From Cupriavidus plantarum (GTDB lineage Bacteria; Pseudomonadota; Gammaproteobacteria; Burkholderiales; Burkholderiaceae): a stretch of DNA of 64,000 nucleotides. A program made the position numbers and the translations under genes. Below, in pieces: positions 1 through 7,816 of this stretch (its first letter is position 1; every line of letters starts with the position of its first letter). The stretch spans positions 1,240,001 through 1,304,000 of the forward strand of contig NZ_CAJPUX010000002.1 of assembly GCF_905397285.1 (NCBI RefSeq), given 5' to 3'. Below the pieces are notes generated by a model that saw nothing but the letters and a program-made list of their open reading frames with translations, made no database searches and was not told the DNA's origin.

Positions 1-891
1 CGGGCTTTTCTGGCGGTCGCCGACAAGGCGAGCTTTCGTCGCGCGGCGGAAGCGTTGTTTCTCTCCGCGCCCGCGCTGAGTCGAAGGGTCGAACTGCTGG
101 AGGAGCGGCTTGGCGCCCGCCTGCTCGAACGCACGTCGCGCACCGTGCGCCTGACCAGCATTGGCGCATCCTTCCGCGAGCGCGCGCAGGCCGCGCTCGA
201 CGATCTCGATGCGGCGGCGTTCGATGTCGCGCGCCTCAACGCGCGATTCGCCGGTCGCGTTACCGTGTCATGCATACCGTCGGTCGCTCTGGGCATCGTC
301 CCGGCCGCCATGAAGGCCATCGCGCCGGAATTGCCCAACGTCAGGATTCATGTCCTCGACGAATCGGCCGCGGTGACGGTTGCCAAGGTACGGGATGGGG
401 AAGCCGACTTCGGGATTGCGTTTCTCGCCGAGCCGGCGCAGGGTCTCGTGTTCGATCCTGTCGTCGAGGACCCGTTCGTGCTGGTCGCCCCGAAGTCTCA
501 TCGGCTTGCCGCGCGACGACGTGTCAAGCTGGCGTCGCTCGTCGAGGAAACATGGCTGGCGCTCAGCCGGACCAGCGGTAATCGTCTGCTGTTGAACCGG
601 GCGTTGGCGGACCGGGGCATCCAGCTGACGCATGCGCACGAGGCGGCGCACATCTCGTCGCTGCTGGCGATGGTGGACGCTGGACTCGGCCTCGCGCTGC
701 TCCCCAGCCTTGCGGTCGCGCGCAGTTCCTCGACCATCGCTACGGTCAGGCTGTCCGATTTCGCGCTGTCGAGATCGATCGGGATCGTCAGCAACCCATC
801 CCGCCGTCTGCCCCGGCCGGCCACGGTTTTCCGTCAGGCCGTCGAACGCGCGCTGAGAGCTTCCGTGGCGGCCAATATCCGCGTCCAGTAG
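1..891 (+). CDS. LysR-family transcriptional regulator, 5'-truncated by the window edge
   Basis: The reading frame is open from base 1 and encodes a LysR-type regulator whose first residues lie outside the window. The winged helix-turn-helix is intact from FLAVADKASFRRAAEAL through SAPALSRRVELLEERLG, followed by the linker helix. The rest is the two-lobed effector-binding domain, ending in a conventional C-terminus. An in-frame TTG at position 55 would cut the HTH in half, so it is not the start. It converges on the UbiX gene with a gap of 27 bases, so it need not be the regulator of that operon. The target and inducer cannot be read from the sequence. Confidence 0.9.
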   Translation, partial: RAFLAVADKASFRRAAEALFLSAPALSRRVELLEERLGARLLERTSRTVRLTSIGASFRERAQAALDDLDAAAFDVARLNARFAGRVTVSCIPSVALGIVPAAMKAIAPELPNVRIHVLDESAAVTVAKVRDGEADFGIAFLAEPAQGLVFDPVVEDPFVLVAPKSHRLAARRRVKLASLVEETWLALSRTSGNRLLLNRALADRGIQLTHAHEAAHISSLLAMVDAGLGLALLPSLAVARSSSTIATVRLSDFALSRSIGIVSNPSRRLPRPATVFRQAVERALRASVAANIRVQ

Positions 892-893
892 AC

Positions 894-924
894 GGGTGAA
901 GGCGCTGGCTTTTTCGCTTCACCC
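894..924. terminator. Possible bidirectional stem-loop between convergent genes
   Basis: GGGTGAAGGCG (894-904) pairs with CGCTTCACCC (915-924) around a T-rich 10-base loop, with one bulged base. It sits exactly between the convergent LysR and UbiX genes and covers the UbiX stop codon. There is no clear T-tract on the far side, so a terminator role is inference. Confidence 0.35.
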
Positions 925-1503
925 TTCGCGCCACCCTTCTATCCGGCCCGTATCGAGCCCGAACTGGTCCAGCGCGCGGCTTACCGAGTGGTCGACCATC
1001 TCTTCGAGGCTTGCCGGCTTCGCGTAGAACGCGGGGACCGGCGGAAACACCGTGGCGCCGGCCTCCGTCAGCGTCGTCAGGTTGCGCAGATGGATGAGGT
1101 TCAGCGGCGTCTCTCGCACCATGAGCACGAGCGGGAGGCGCTCCTTGAGAACGACATCTGCCGCGCGCGTCAGGAGCGTGCTGGTGACACCCGATGCGAT
1201 CTCGCCGACCGTGCGCATCGAGCAAGGCGCCACGAGCATGCCGAGCGTCCGAAACGACCCCGATGCAATCGAAGCGCCGACGTCGGCGATCGGATACACA
1301 TGGTCCGCGAGCGCATGCACCGCGTCGCGCGACAGGGACGACTCGTATTCCCGCGTCAGTTCCGCGGCGCGCGACATCACCAAATGGGTCTCGACCTCCA
1401 TCTCCCGCAGCAAACGCAGCGCGCGTTCCGCGTAGATGAACCCCGTCGCCCCGGTGACACCGACGATCAGGCGACGACGCCCATGACGTGCGCGCTTAGA
1501 CAT
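919..1503 (-). CDS. ubiX: UbiX-type flavin prenyltransferase (prFMN synthase)
   Basis: A 194-residue member of the UbiX/Pad1 family. These proteins prenylate FMN with dimethylallyl phosphate to make the prFMN cofactor needed by UbiD decarboxylases. The FMN-binding loop GVTGATGF lies near residues 15-22. The family hallmark APCSMRTVGEIASG starts near residue 92 and is followed by the conserved RAADVVLKE and RETPL blocks. The ATG at 1503 was chosen because an upstream in-frame extension reads through the UbiD gene and has no family similarity. The start overlaps the end of the UbiD-like gene by 8 bases, which suggests translational coupling and a dedicated cofactor supply for that decarboxylase. 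Confidence 0.92.
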   Translation of the reverse strand: MSKRARHGRRRLIVGVTGATGFIYAERALRLLREMEVETHLVMSRAAELTREYESSLSRDAVHALADHVYPIADVGASIASGSFRTLGMLVAPCSMRTVGEIASGVTSTLLTRAADVVLKERLPLVLMVRETPLNLIHLRNLTTLTEAGATVFPPVPAFYAKPASLEEMVDHSVSRALDQFGLDTGRIEGWREG

Positions 1504-3067
1504 GATCGTCCTCCTCCGGGAACAAGTGCGGGGCGAACGGGCGCGGATCGACTTCCTTGAACTGGGCGCGTTCGAACTCTTCGCGCATGTGGAAAGGCGC
1601 CGTGCAATCGAAGACGGTCTTGCAGGTGACACCGCGGGCGGGCAGCGCCGGGTTGAAGGCGGGCGTCTGCGAAGGGTCCAGCACGTGACCGTTGATCTTC
1701 GGGAGGAACATCGTCGACGTGTCGCCCTGATAGCGCGTGGTCATGGCCCACATGACGTCGTCGGTGTCGAAGGGGTCGACATCGGTGTCGACCAGGATAA
1801 TGTGCTTCAGCTCCGAATACACGCCCAGCGCGATGATCGCGGCCTGGCGCGCGCGGCCGTCGTCGTAGGCGGACCGCTTGTTGACCTGAAGCACCGCGAG
1901 CAGCTTGCCGCCACCCGCCGTATGCGCGTACACCTGCCTGAGAAATCCCGGCATCGCGGCTTCCACCGCGTTATAAATGCTGGCTTCGGTCGGAATACCG
2001 GCCAGGCTCGTGTGCTCCTCGCCGGGGCCGACGAGCGTCTGCATGATGGCGCCGCGGCGCATCGTCACCGCTTTCACCTTGATGACGGGCAACGATGGAT
2101 TGGCGGGACCGTTGTAGCCGGGGAATTCCGGCATGGCGTGGCCGGTCCCCGTGTTCTGGTCTTCGACGACGCGTACGTTCGGCAGGATCTCCCCCTCGAT
2201 CACGATCTCGGCCCGCGCGATGGACTTCTGGCCGATGCTCACGCAGTCGACGAGTTCGACGGGTTTTCCCCGCAGACCGCCGGCAATCGACAGCTCGTCG
2301 AAACCAAGCGGTGTGGTCGGGGCTTCGAAGCAGGCGCCGATATGGATGGCGGGATCGAGTCCCATGTTGATCGAGACAGGAAGGGCCTCCCCGCGCGCCT
2401 CGGCCTTCTGGCGGAAGGCGTCGATATGGCGGCCCGGCGCAAAGAAGATCGAGAGCTCATCGCGGCCCTGTACGCACAGCCGGTGGATCGTGACGTCCGC
2501 GTGGCCGGTCTCCGTGTCGCTGCCGAGCACCAGGCCAAGACAGAGGAACGGGCCGGCATCGCTTTCGGTATTCGTCGGCGCGGGGATCAGCTTGCGCAGG
2601 TCGAAATCCGCATCGGTGGCGCGATAAACGACTTCCTGGCAAGGCGCGCGATCGCGCTCGACGGTCACGGGGGCAATGGCGTGTCGCACGGCGTCGCCCA
2701 TACGCTGCGTGAGCGCCGTCGGCGTGGTATCGAGCAGCCGCGCCACACGTTCGCGGCTCGCCATCAGCCCCACTAGCACGCGGCTCTCCGGGTAGCCCTT
2801 GATCGTATTGAAGATCATCGCCGGGCCCAGCCGGGTAGGACGTTGCACCGTGCCGCCCGCGCCGATCCGCTTGTACACGCCAGCGAGTTCCGCATGGGGG
2901 TCCACCTCGCGATCCGTTTCGAGCAGTTGTCCGGGCACTGTGGCAAGGCGGGCGAGCGCGGAGCGGAGATCGTTCACGGGGATGTCGGCTGCACGCGCGG
3001 GACGCACATCGCTGTCGCTGTCGCTGTGGTTGTTGTGATGGTTGTCGCTTCGTTCGCTTCGTTGCAT
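1496..3067 (-). CDS. UbiD-family (de)carboxylase
   Basis: A 523-residue prFMN-dependent decarboxylase of the UbiD family, near the usual 450-520 residues. The central AEIVIEGEILPN block (about residues 286-297) carries the acidic motif of the family active site, and the C-terminal oligomerisation region is present. The ATG at 3067 has a GAGG ribosome-binding site 6 bases upstream; a further in-frame start at 3127 lacks one. The first 20 residues are an unusual Asn/His/Ser/Asp-rich stretch. It forms an operon with UbiX and faces a LysR gene. Substrates in this family range from 4-hydroxybenzoate-like aromatics to heteroaromatic acids. Which one applies here is not decidable, but the neighbours suggest an aromatic acid. 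Confidence 0.9.
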   Translation of the reverse strand: MQRSERSDNHHNNHSDSDSDVRPARAADIPVNDLRSALARLATVPGQLLETDREVDPHAELAGVYKRIGAGGTVQRPTRLGPAMIFNTIKGYPESRVLVGLMASRERVARLLDTTPTALTQRMGDAVRHAIAPVTVERDRAPCQEVVYRATDADFDLRKLIPAPTNTESDAGPFLCLGLVLGSDTETGHADVTIHRLCVQGRDELSIFFAPGRHIDAFRQKAEARGEALPVSINMGLDPAIHIGACFEAPTTPLGFDELSIAGGLRGKPVELVDCVSIGQKSIARAEIVIEGEILPNVRVVEDQNTGTGHAMPEFPGYNGPANPSLPVIKVKAVTMRRGAIMQTLVGPGEEHTSLAGIPTEASIYNAVEAAMPGFLRQVYAHTAGGGKLLAVLQVNKRSAYDDGRARQAAIIALGVYSELKHIILVDTDVDPFDTDDVMWAMTTRYQGDTSTMFLPKINGHVLDPSQTPAFNPALPARGVTCKTVFDCTAPFHMREEFERAQFKEVDPRPFAPHLFPEEDDHV

Positions 3068-3145
3068 GGCTTGCCTCGGGTCAGGGAAGCCTCTATTGGA
3101 CGCCCGCGCAACGATGCAATCAATCAATCAACCACCGCGATTTTG

Positions 3146-3160
3146 ATAAGATAAACTTAT
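3146..3160. promoter_or_regulatory. Candidate LysR box between ubiD and its divergent regulator
   Basis: ATAAG-N5-CTTAT, a dyad with the T-N11-A spacing class used by LysR regulators. It lies in an AT-rich 111-base divergent intergenic region, 19 bases before the LysR start. The role is inferred from position and symmetry. Confidence 0.45.
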
Positions 3161-3178
3161 TGATTCATTGGAACCGCC

Positions 3179-4063
3179 ATGGAACTGCGTTACTTCCGCA
3201 CCTTCGTCATCGCGGCCGAGCAATTGCATTTCGGCCGTACGGCCGAGATACTCGGCATCGCGCAGCCCGCCGTCACGCAGCAGATCAAGGCGCTGGAGGC
3301 GCGGCTCGAATTCAAGGTGTTCAAGCGCGTGCGCCGCGGTATCGAACTGACGGATGCCGGCGCGGTGTTCCTGACGCATGCGCGCCAGGCCCTCGCGCAC
3401 GCCGAGACCGCCGTCCTCGCGGGCCGGCGGGCCAGCCGGGGCGAACTCGGCAAGCTGAGCATCGCGTACGCCAGCTCCGTGGCGCTCGAGCCCGAACTGC
3501 CTGCCCTGCTGAGACGGTTCGCGCAGGCACGCCCCGACGTCGAGCTGGAATTACGCGGCATTCCTGTCCAGGACCAGATGCACGCGCTCGCCGATGAACG
3601 CATCGACGTGGCGTTCCTCCGGTCGCCTCCCGGTCCGCTCGACAGCGCGATACGCTTGACGCCATTCTCCCGAACCCAACTGGACGTCGTGCTGGCGAGC
3701 GATCATCGCAGCGCTAAAAAAAAGCACATGACCTTGCGCGATATCGGCGACGACGTCTTTATCGTGGTCGATGACCCACCCGGCGTCGGCCTCGGTCATC
3801 GCATCCAGGAGTTATGTCTCGAGGCCGGCTTCGAGCCGACCCGCACGATCCGCACATCCGACTCCGTCGGCGTCACAAGCTTCGCCGCCGCGGGCCTCGG
3901 TATCGGCGTGGTCCCGCGCACCCTGTCCCGCTATGCCGTCGCAGGCGCGGTATTCAAGCCGCTCGAGATGGCCAACGCCTACAGCGAAGTTGTCATCGCC
4001 ACCCGCACCTACGACCATTCGGCGGCAACGCGGGCGCTGTTGCGGATGGCGGCGGAGGGCTGA
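3179..4063 (+). CDS. LysR-family regulator, probably of the ubiD-ubiX operon
   Basis: A 294-residue LysR protein. The N-terminal winged HTH (MELRYFRTFVIAAEQLHFGR, then AQPAVTQQIKALEARL) belongs to the BenM/CatM-like subgroup that starts MELRYFR. The effector-binding domain runs from about residue 90 to the end. It is divergent from the UbiD-like gene, with a LysR-type dyad in between, the classic arrangement for a pathway-specific activator. The BenM/CatM resemblance fits an aromatic or muconate-like inducer, but that is inference. Confidence 0.92.
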   Translation: MELRYFRTFVIAAEQLHFGRTAEILGIAQPAVTQQIKALEARLEFKVFKRVRRGIELTDAGAVFLTHARQALAHAETAVLAGRRASRGELGKLSIAYASSVALEPELPALLRRFAQARPDVELELRGIPVQDQMHALADERIDVAFLRSPPGPLDSAIRLTPFSRTQLDVVLASDHRSAKKKHMTLRDIGDDVFIVVDDPPGVGLGHRIQELCLEAGFEPTRTIRTSDSVGVTSFAAAGLGIGVVPRTLSRYAVAGAVFKPLEMANAYSEVVIATRTYDHSAATRALLRMAAEG

Positions 4064-4085
4064 GGTGCGGCGGGAAACGTAGCAC

Positions 4086-5063
4086 TCACTCGATCTTCGC
4101 CCCGGACTCCCGAATGACGCGGGCCCAGCGGGTAGACTCGCTTTTCATGTATTCGGTGTATTGCTGCGGGGTTCCGCCGAGGATTTCGGAGCCCTGGTCC
4201 TGCAGCTTCGCGCGGACCGCCTTGTCTTGCAATGCCTGGGCCGTGGCGTCGCGTAGTTGCGCGACGATCGCGTCGGGGGTGCCCTTCGGGACCAGGATGC
4301 CCTGCCATGCGCCCATGACGAGCGAGTCCAGACCGGTTGCTTCCTTGATCGTGGGAACGTCCGGAAGGATCGATGTGCGCTTGTTGCCCGTGAGCGCAAG
4401 TGCTTTCAGCTTGCCGGCCTTGATATGCGGCGTCGCCTCGTTGAGCGGCAGGAACATGAACTGGGTGGCGCCGGCGATCAGGTCCGTGATGGCGGGGGCG
4501 CTGCCCTTGTAGGCGACGTGCGTGACCTGAATGCCCATTTCCTTGGCGAACAGCGCCCCGCCCAGGTGCAGCAGCGCGCCGGAGCCCGACGAAGCGTAGT
4601 TGAGCTTGCCGGGGTTGGCCTTCGCGTGAGCAACCAGTTCCCTGACATTGTTCACGGGCAGGTTCGGCGTCGTGACCAGGACCAGCGGAATGTTGGCGGT
4701 CAGGCTGATCGGCACGAAATCCGTGAACGCATCGAACTGGACGTTCTGGTACAGCGACGGCGCCAGCACGATGGCCGACGTGCTATAGAAAATGGTGTAG
4801 CCATCCGGCGCCGCGCGCTTGGCCTCGGTGGCTGCGATGTTGCCGCCGGCGCCGGGCTTGTTGTCCGGCACGATCGATGTGGACAGCTGCGATGCCAGTC
4901 CCTGCGCGACGATCCGCGCGTTGATGTCCGCGGAACCGCCGGGCGGAAAGCCCACCAGCATGCGCACGGGCTTGCTGGGGTACTTGTCCGCGGCGGACAC
5001 CGGCGGCACCGCGAACGTCGTGGCAAAGATCGCTGCTGCCGCAGCGAGATAGAGGGTACGCAT
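4086..5063 (-). CDS. Bug-family periplasmic solute receptor (tripartite tricarboxylate transporter)
   Basis: A 325-residue periplasmic binding protein of the Bug/TctC family. A signal peptide is visible (basic Arg2, Ala-rich core, cleavage likely after VSA at about residue 24). The mature start, YPSKPVRMLVGFPPGGSADINAR, is the signature of these receptors, and the PGGSAD loop contacts the carboxylate ligand. No TctA or TctB membrane genes occur in the window, so it must use permease subunits encoded elsewhere or act as a sensor. It converges on the LysR gene with 22 bases between and is followed upstream on the same strand by a dehydrogenase, so it may share that transcript. Confidence 0.93.
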   Translation of the reverse strand: MRTLYLAAAAAIFATTFAVPPVSAADKYPSKPVRMLVGFPPGGSADINARIVAQGLASQLSTSIVPDNKPGAGGNIAATEAKRAAPDGYTIFYSTSAIVLAPSLYQNVQFDAFTDFVPISLTANIPLVLVTTPNLPVNNVRELVAHAKANPGKLNYASSGSGALLHLGGALFAKEMGIQVTHVAYKGSAPAITDLIAGATQFMFLPLNEATPHIKAGKLKALALTGNKRTSILPDVPTIKEATGLDSLVMGAWQGILVPKGTPDAIVAQLRDATAQALQDKAVRAKLQDQGSEILGGTPQQYTEYMKSESTRWARVIRESGAKIE

Positions 5064-5153
5064 GTCCTGTCTCCGGAATTTTTTTGTCTAGGTAAGCCTT
5101 GTTTCGCTCGTGTCACTCGTCTCACGCGTGTCGCTTGCGTGTGTCTTGTGTCG

Positions 5154-6014
5154 TTATGACGTCTGCCTGAGCAACCACTGCAGCGCGTCCTCGAGCGAGG
5201 GGTTCTCTCCGACCGGACTGGCTTCGATCGCCGCCGATGTCCTGGCGAAGCGGGCTTCCACACCGGGCAGCACGAGCGATGTCAGTCCCGCCCCGCGCAG
5301 TTCCTTCTGGGCTTCCGCCACCTCGTGCGTCCGGCGTCGCGCGTGGATCGTGTGGGTGCGCACGAGCATGTTGATGAAGTCCTCGAGCGGACTGTCGTCG
5401 ATGTCCTTCAAGACGCCATACAGCTTCGCGCGCACGCCCTGCTTCTCCGCCGCCATGAGCAGTTCTACCGCGAGCGCCTCCATGCCCTTGGTGAACACGC
5501 TGCGCAGCACCTTGAGCGAGATGGCATCGCCCGCGGTACCGCCTTCGACCACGCGCGCATTGCCGCCGGCACGCGCGATCAGCGCCGCGAAATCGTCAGC
5601 GCCATCGCCCGCGCACAGAAGCGGTGTCTTCGCCCGCGCCAGCGAAATCGCCCCCATGACGGCGACGTCCGCGTAACCGATGCCCCTCGCCTTCGCGCGC
5701 ACGCCCGCCACACGCTTGTCGGCTGGGCTCGCTGTCGTCAGGTCGGCATAGCGCGCGCCGAGTTTCATCTGGTCGAAGCACTGCCCAGCCACGTCGAGCG
5801 CCACGGCGCCGAATACGCAGGACAGCACCCAGTCTGCATCGGCGAGCCAGGGTCCGATTCGATCGTGAACGGTGAGGTCGAACTGCGCGGCGAGGTCACG
5901 GCCAGCCTGCGACAAATGCGTGTCGCAGAACTGAAAGGTGGTGCCCGGAATGGTGGCGAGCGCGCTGACGTAGCAGCGGCCCACTTCGCCCAGGCCGATG
6001 ATTGCGATGTTCAA
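5154..6014 (-). CDS. NAD(P)-binding oxidoreductase with DUF1932 C-terminal domain
   Basis: A 286-residue beta-hydroxyacid-dehydrogenase-like protein. The Rossmann motif GLGEVG is at residues 7-12, the central block MGAISLARAKTPLLCAGD corresponds to the substrate segment, and the likely catalytic Lys lies in SLKVLRSVFTKG. The C-terminal half matches the DUF1932 helical domain that replaces the usual 6PGDH-type end. The start is a TTG at 6014, preceded by AAGGAGG 5 bases upstream; the longer ATG-started frame would add 33 non-homologous residues. It lies between a Bug receptor gene and a GntR regulator. The substrate is unknown, but a role oxidising a hydroxy-acid intermediate of the neighbouring pathway is plausible. 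Confidence 0.85.
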   Translation of the reverse strand: MNIAIIGLGEVGRCYVSALATIPGTTFQFCDTHLSQAGRDLAAQFDLTVHDRIGPWLADADWVLSCVFGAVALDVAGQCFDQMKLGARYADLTTASPADKRVAGVRAKARGIGYADVAVMGAISLARAKTPLLCAGDGADDFAALIARAGGNARVVEGGTAGDAISLKVLRSVFTKGMEALAVELLMAAEKQGVRAKLYGVLKDIDDSPLEDFINMLVRTHTIHARRRTHEVAEAQKELRGAGLTSLVLPGVEARFARTSAAIEASPVGENPSLEDALQWLLRQTS

Positions 6015-6043
6015 GACTGCCTCCTTGCTAATGAAGCCAAAGA

Positions 6044-6060
6044 GTACAAAATAAATACAG
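6044..6060 (-). promoter_or_regulatory. GTAC-ended AT-rich motif, copy 1
   Basis: On the minus strand this reads CTGTATTTATTTTGTAC. It starts 30 bases upstream of the dehydrogenase TTG. It is one of four similar sites around the GntR gene; binding by that regulator is inferred. Confidence 0.4.
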
Positions 6061-6150
6061 TCGGAACAACGAAAAAGCGAGAGTTGCAGGGTAAACGTGG
6101 GGGATTTACCCAATGTCTCCCGCGCCAGCCGGTGGGTGACGCGGAGATTT

Positions 6151-6165
6151 GTTCTATTTTTGTAC
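6151..6165 (+). promoter_or_regulatory. GTAC-ended AT-rich motif, copy 2
   Basis: GTTCTATTTTTGTAC overlaps the stop codon of the GntR gene and lies upstream of the dehydrogenase. It aligns with the other three copies on TATTT and TTGTAC. Confidence 0.35.
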
Positions 6166-6834
6166 GCTAGAAGGCGTGTCGAAGTTGTCCAGCCGCCGGC
6201 TCATAAACCGTTGATTGGACACCAGCAGATGGACGGACATGAGCTGCTCGGCAAGATCGCCGTCATGCAGTTCGACCGCCATGGCGATGTCGCGGTGGTG
6301 TTGGAGGCTACGCAGCAGATCGGCGTACTCGTAAAGGAAGAACGAACGCGTGATGATCGGCATGTCGATCATGGTCTCGAGGATCGTCTTCAGGCGTTGG
6401 GATCCCGCGGCATCCAGCAACAGACGATGAAAGCGGCTGTTGGCGGCCTGCACGGCCTCGATGCCGCTCTCCGAATCGCGCGCGCCTTCGATGGCGCCAG
6501 CCATTTCCTGATTGCATTGCTTGAGCCGCGCAATGACGGCCGCGTCGGCCCGCTCCGCCGCAAGCCGGGCGGCAAACGGCTCCAGGCGAATGCGCAGACG
6601 GAACATGTCTTCGATGTCCCAGCGCGTGAAACCGGCGACGAACACACCGCGTCCGCTCTCCTGCACCGCGAGGCCATCGTCGATCAAACGCTTGAGGGCA
6701 GCGCGCACGGGCGTGCGGCTCACGCCGATGTCCTCGGCGATGTGCTCCTCCTTGAGCTGGGTGCCCGCCGTGTAGTGCCCTGCCACGATTCGCTTCTTCA
6801 GCACTTCGTAGGTCTGTTCGCTGCCCTTTTTCAT
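6154..6834 (-). CDS. GntR-family regulator, FadR/FCD subfamily
   Basis: A 226-residue regulator. The N-terminal winged HTH contains TQLKEEHIAEDIGVSRTPVRAALKRL, the GntR signature. The C-terminal all-helical FCD domain (about residues 85-220) holds the metal or carboxylate-binding pocket typical of FadR-type sensors of organic acids. The ATG at 6834 places the HTH at the usual distance from the N-terminus; an alternative ATG at 6891 would add 19 residues rich in Arg. It sits between the DUF1932 dehydrogenase (same strand) and the divergent RraA-type aldolase. Four copies of a GTAC-ended motif flank it, so it probably represses both units and responds to a pathway acid. Confidence 0.9.
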   Translation of the reverse strand: MKKGSEQTYEVLKKRIVAGHYTAGTQLKEEHIAEDIGVSRTPVRAALKRLIDDGLAVQESGRGVFVAGFTRWDIEDMFRLRIRLEPFAARLAAERADAAVIARLKQCNQEMAGAIEGARDSESGIEAVQAANSRFHRLLLDAAGSQRLKTILETMIDMPIITRSFFLYEYADLLRSLQHHRDIAMAVELHDGDLAEQLMSVHLLVSNQRFMSRRLDNFDTPSSVQK

Positions 6835-6950
6835 CGCTTTTCTGGTTTTCCTGACGCGCGTTGCGGGGTCGCTTCCCCAACCGGGCCGCATGGGGCGGTT
6901 CCCGCCGCAATGCTACCAAATGCGGGGAGCCGCTGAGGCAGAGCTGTCGT

Positions 6951-6967
6951 GTGTATTTTTAATGTAC
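6951..6967 (+). promoter_or_regulatory. GTAC-ended AT-rich motif, copy 3
   Basis: GTGTATTTTTAATGTAC lies in the divergent region between the GntR gene and the RraA-type gene, about 115 bases from the GntR start. It shares TATTT and TGTAC with the other copies. Confidence 0.4.
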
Positions 6968-7038
6968 GACTCTGGACCATGCATCGGTCGAAGATTGACG
7001 TTTACCCGCATCCGCGCACATTACCCTTGAGCACTATT

Positions 7039-7053
7039 GTTTTTATTTTGTAC
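7039..7053 (+). promoter_or_regulatory. GTAC-ended AT-rich motif, copy 4
   Basis: GTTTTTATTTTGTAC ends 45 bases before the RraA-type start, a position expected for an operator overlapping a promoter. It is the closest match to copy 1. Confidence 0.4.
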
Positions 7054-7098
7054 TATTCGCTCATCGGCCGCACGGCAATCACTCAACACGGAGACCAC

Positions 7099-7734
7099 AT
7101 GTCCGCACAGCACCTCGAACGCCTCAAAGCCTTGGGCACCGCCACCATCCATGAAGCCCAGGGGCAGAAAGGCGCGCTCGACGCGGGGCTCAAGCCTCTG
7201 GACCCCACGCTCCGCATGGCGGGTCCAGCGGTCACCGTGGATATCCGTCCCGGCGATAACCTGATGATCCACTACGCGTTGACCAAGACGAAGCCCGGCG
7301 ATGTACTCGTCGTCGATGCGAAGGGCTTCCTCGAAGCGGGCCCGTGGGGTGACATCCTGACGCTCGCCGCGCTGGAACTCGGCCTGGCGGGACTCGTCGT
7401 GAACGGCTCGGTGCGCGATGGGAATGCCATCATCGAGATGGGTTTCCCGGTGTTTTGCCGCGGCCTGTCCATCAAGGGCACCGGCAAGAATCAGCCCGGC
7501 AAGGTCAATGTACCGTTGCAGTTCGGCGGCGTGCAGATTCACGCGGGCGACATCGTCGTCGGCGACCGTGACGGTCTGGTCGTGGTATCCCCCAGCGAGG
7601 TCGAGAGCGTGATCGACAAGAGCATCGAACGCGAGGAGAAAGAAGAAGCGATGCGCATGGCGCTCAAGGAAGGCAAGACGATGGTGGAACTGCTCAAGCT
7701 TGGCGAAACGCTGGAGCGCTTCGGCCTGCGTTGA
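7099..7734 (+). CDS. RraA-family protein, probable HMG/CHA-type aldolase
   Basis: A 211-residue RraA-fold protein. Family members in catabolic clusters are class II metal-dependent aldolases or decarboxylases. They cleave 4-carboxy-4-hydroxy-2-oxoadipate or 4-hydroxy-4-methyl-2-oxoglutarate to pyruvate plus an oxo acid. Visible family blocks are AGPAVTVDIRPGDNLMIHYAL, the central GLVVNGSVRD with the metal-site Arg-Asp pair, and GDIVVGDRDGLVVV. The ATG at 7099 has GGAG 6 bases upstream. It begins a short operon with a Bug receptor (82-base gap) and a PDC-lactonase-like hydrolase. That matches the lower part of the protocatechuate 4,5-cleavage or gallate pathway, where such an aldolase acts last. 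The exact substrate is inferred. Confidence 0.87.
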   Translation: MSAQHLERLKALGTATIHEAQGQKGALDAGLKPLDPTLRMAGPAVTVDIRPGDNLMIHYALTKTKPGDVLVVDAKGFLEAGPWGDILTLAALELGLAGLVVNGSVRDGNAIIEMGFPVFCRGLSIKGTGKNQPGKVNVPLQFGGVQIHAGDIVVGDRDGLVVVSPSEVESVIDKSIEREEKEEAMRMALKEGKTMVELLKLGETLERFGLR

Positions 7735-7816
7735 TGTCGCTGCGCCCCAAAGGGCGCGCGTCTCGTTGATGTCTGGAGCGCTCACAGAAGCGCCTTTCCC
7801 AAACCCGGAGACATTC

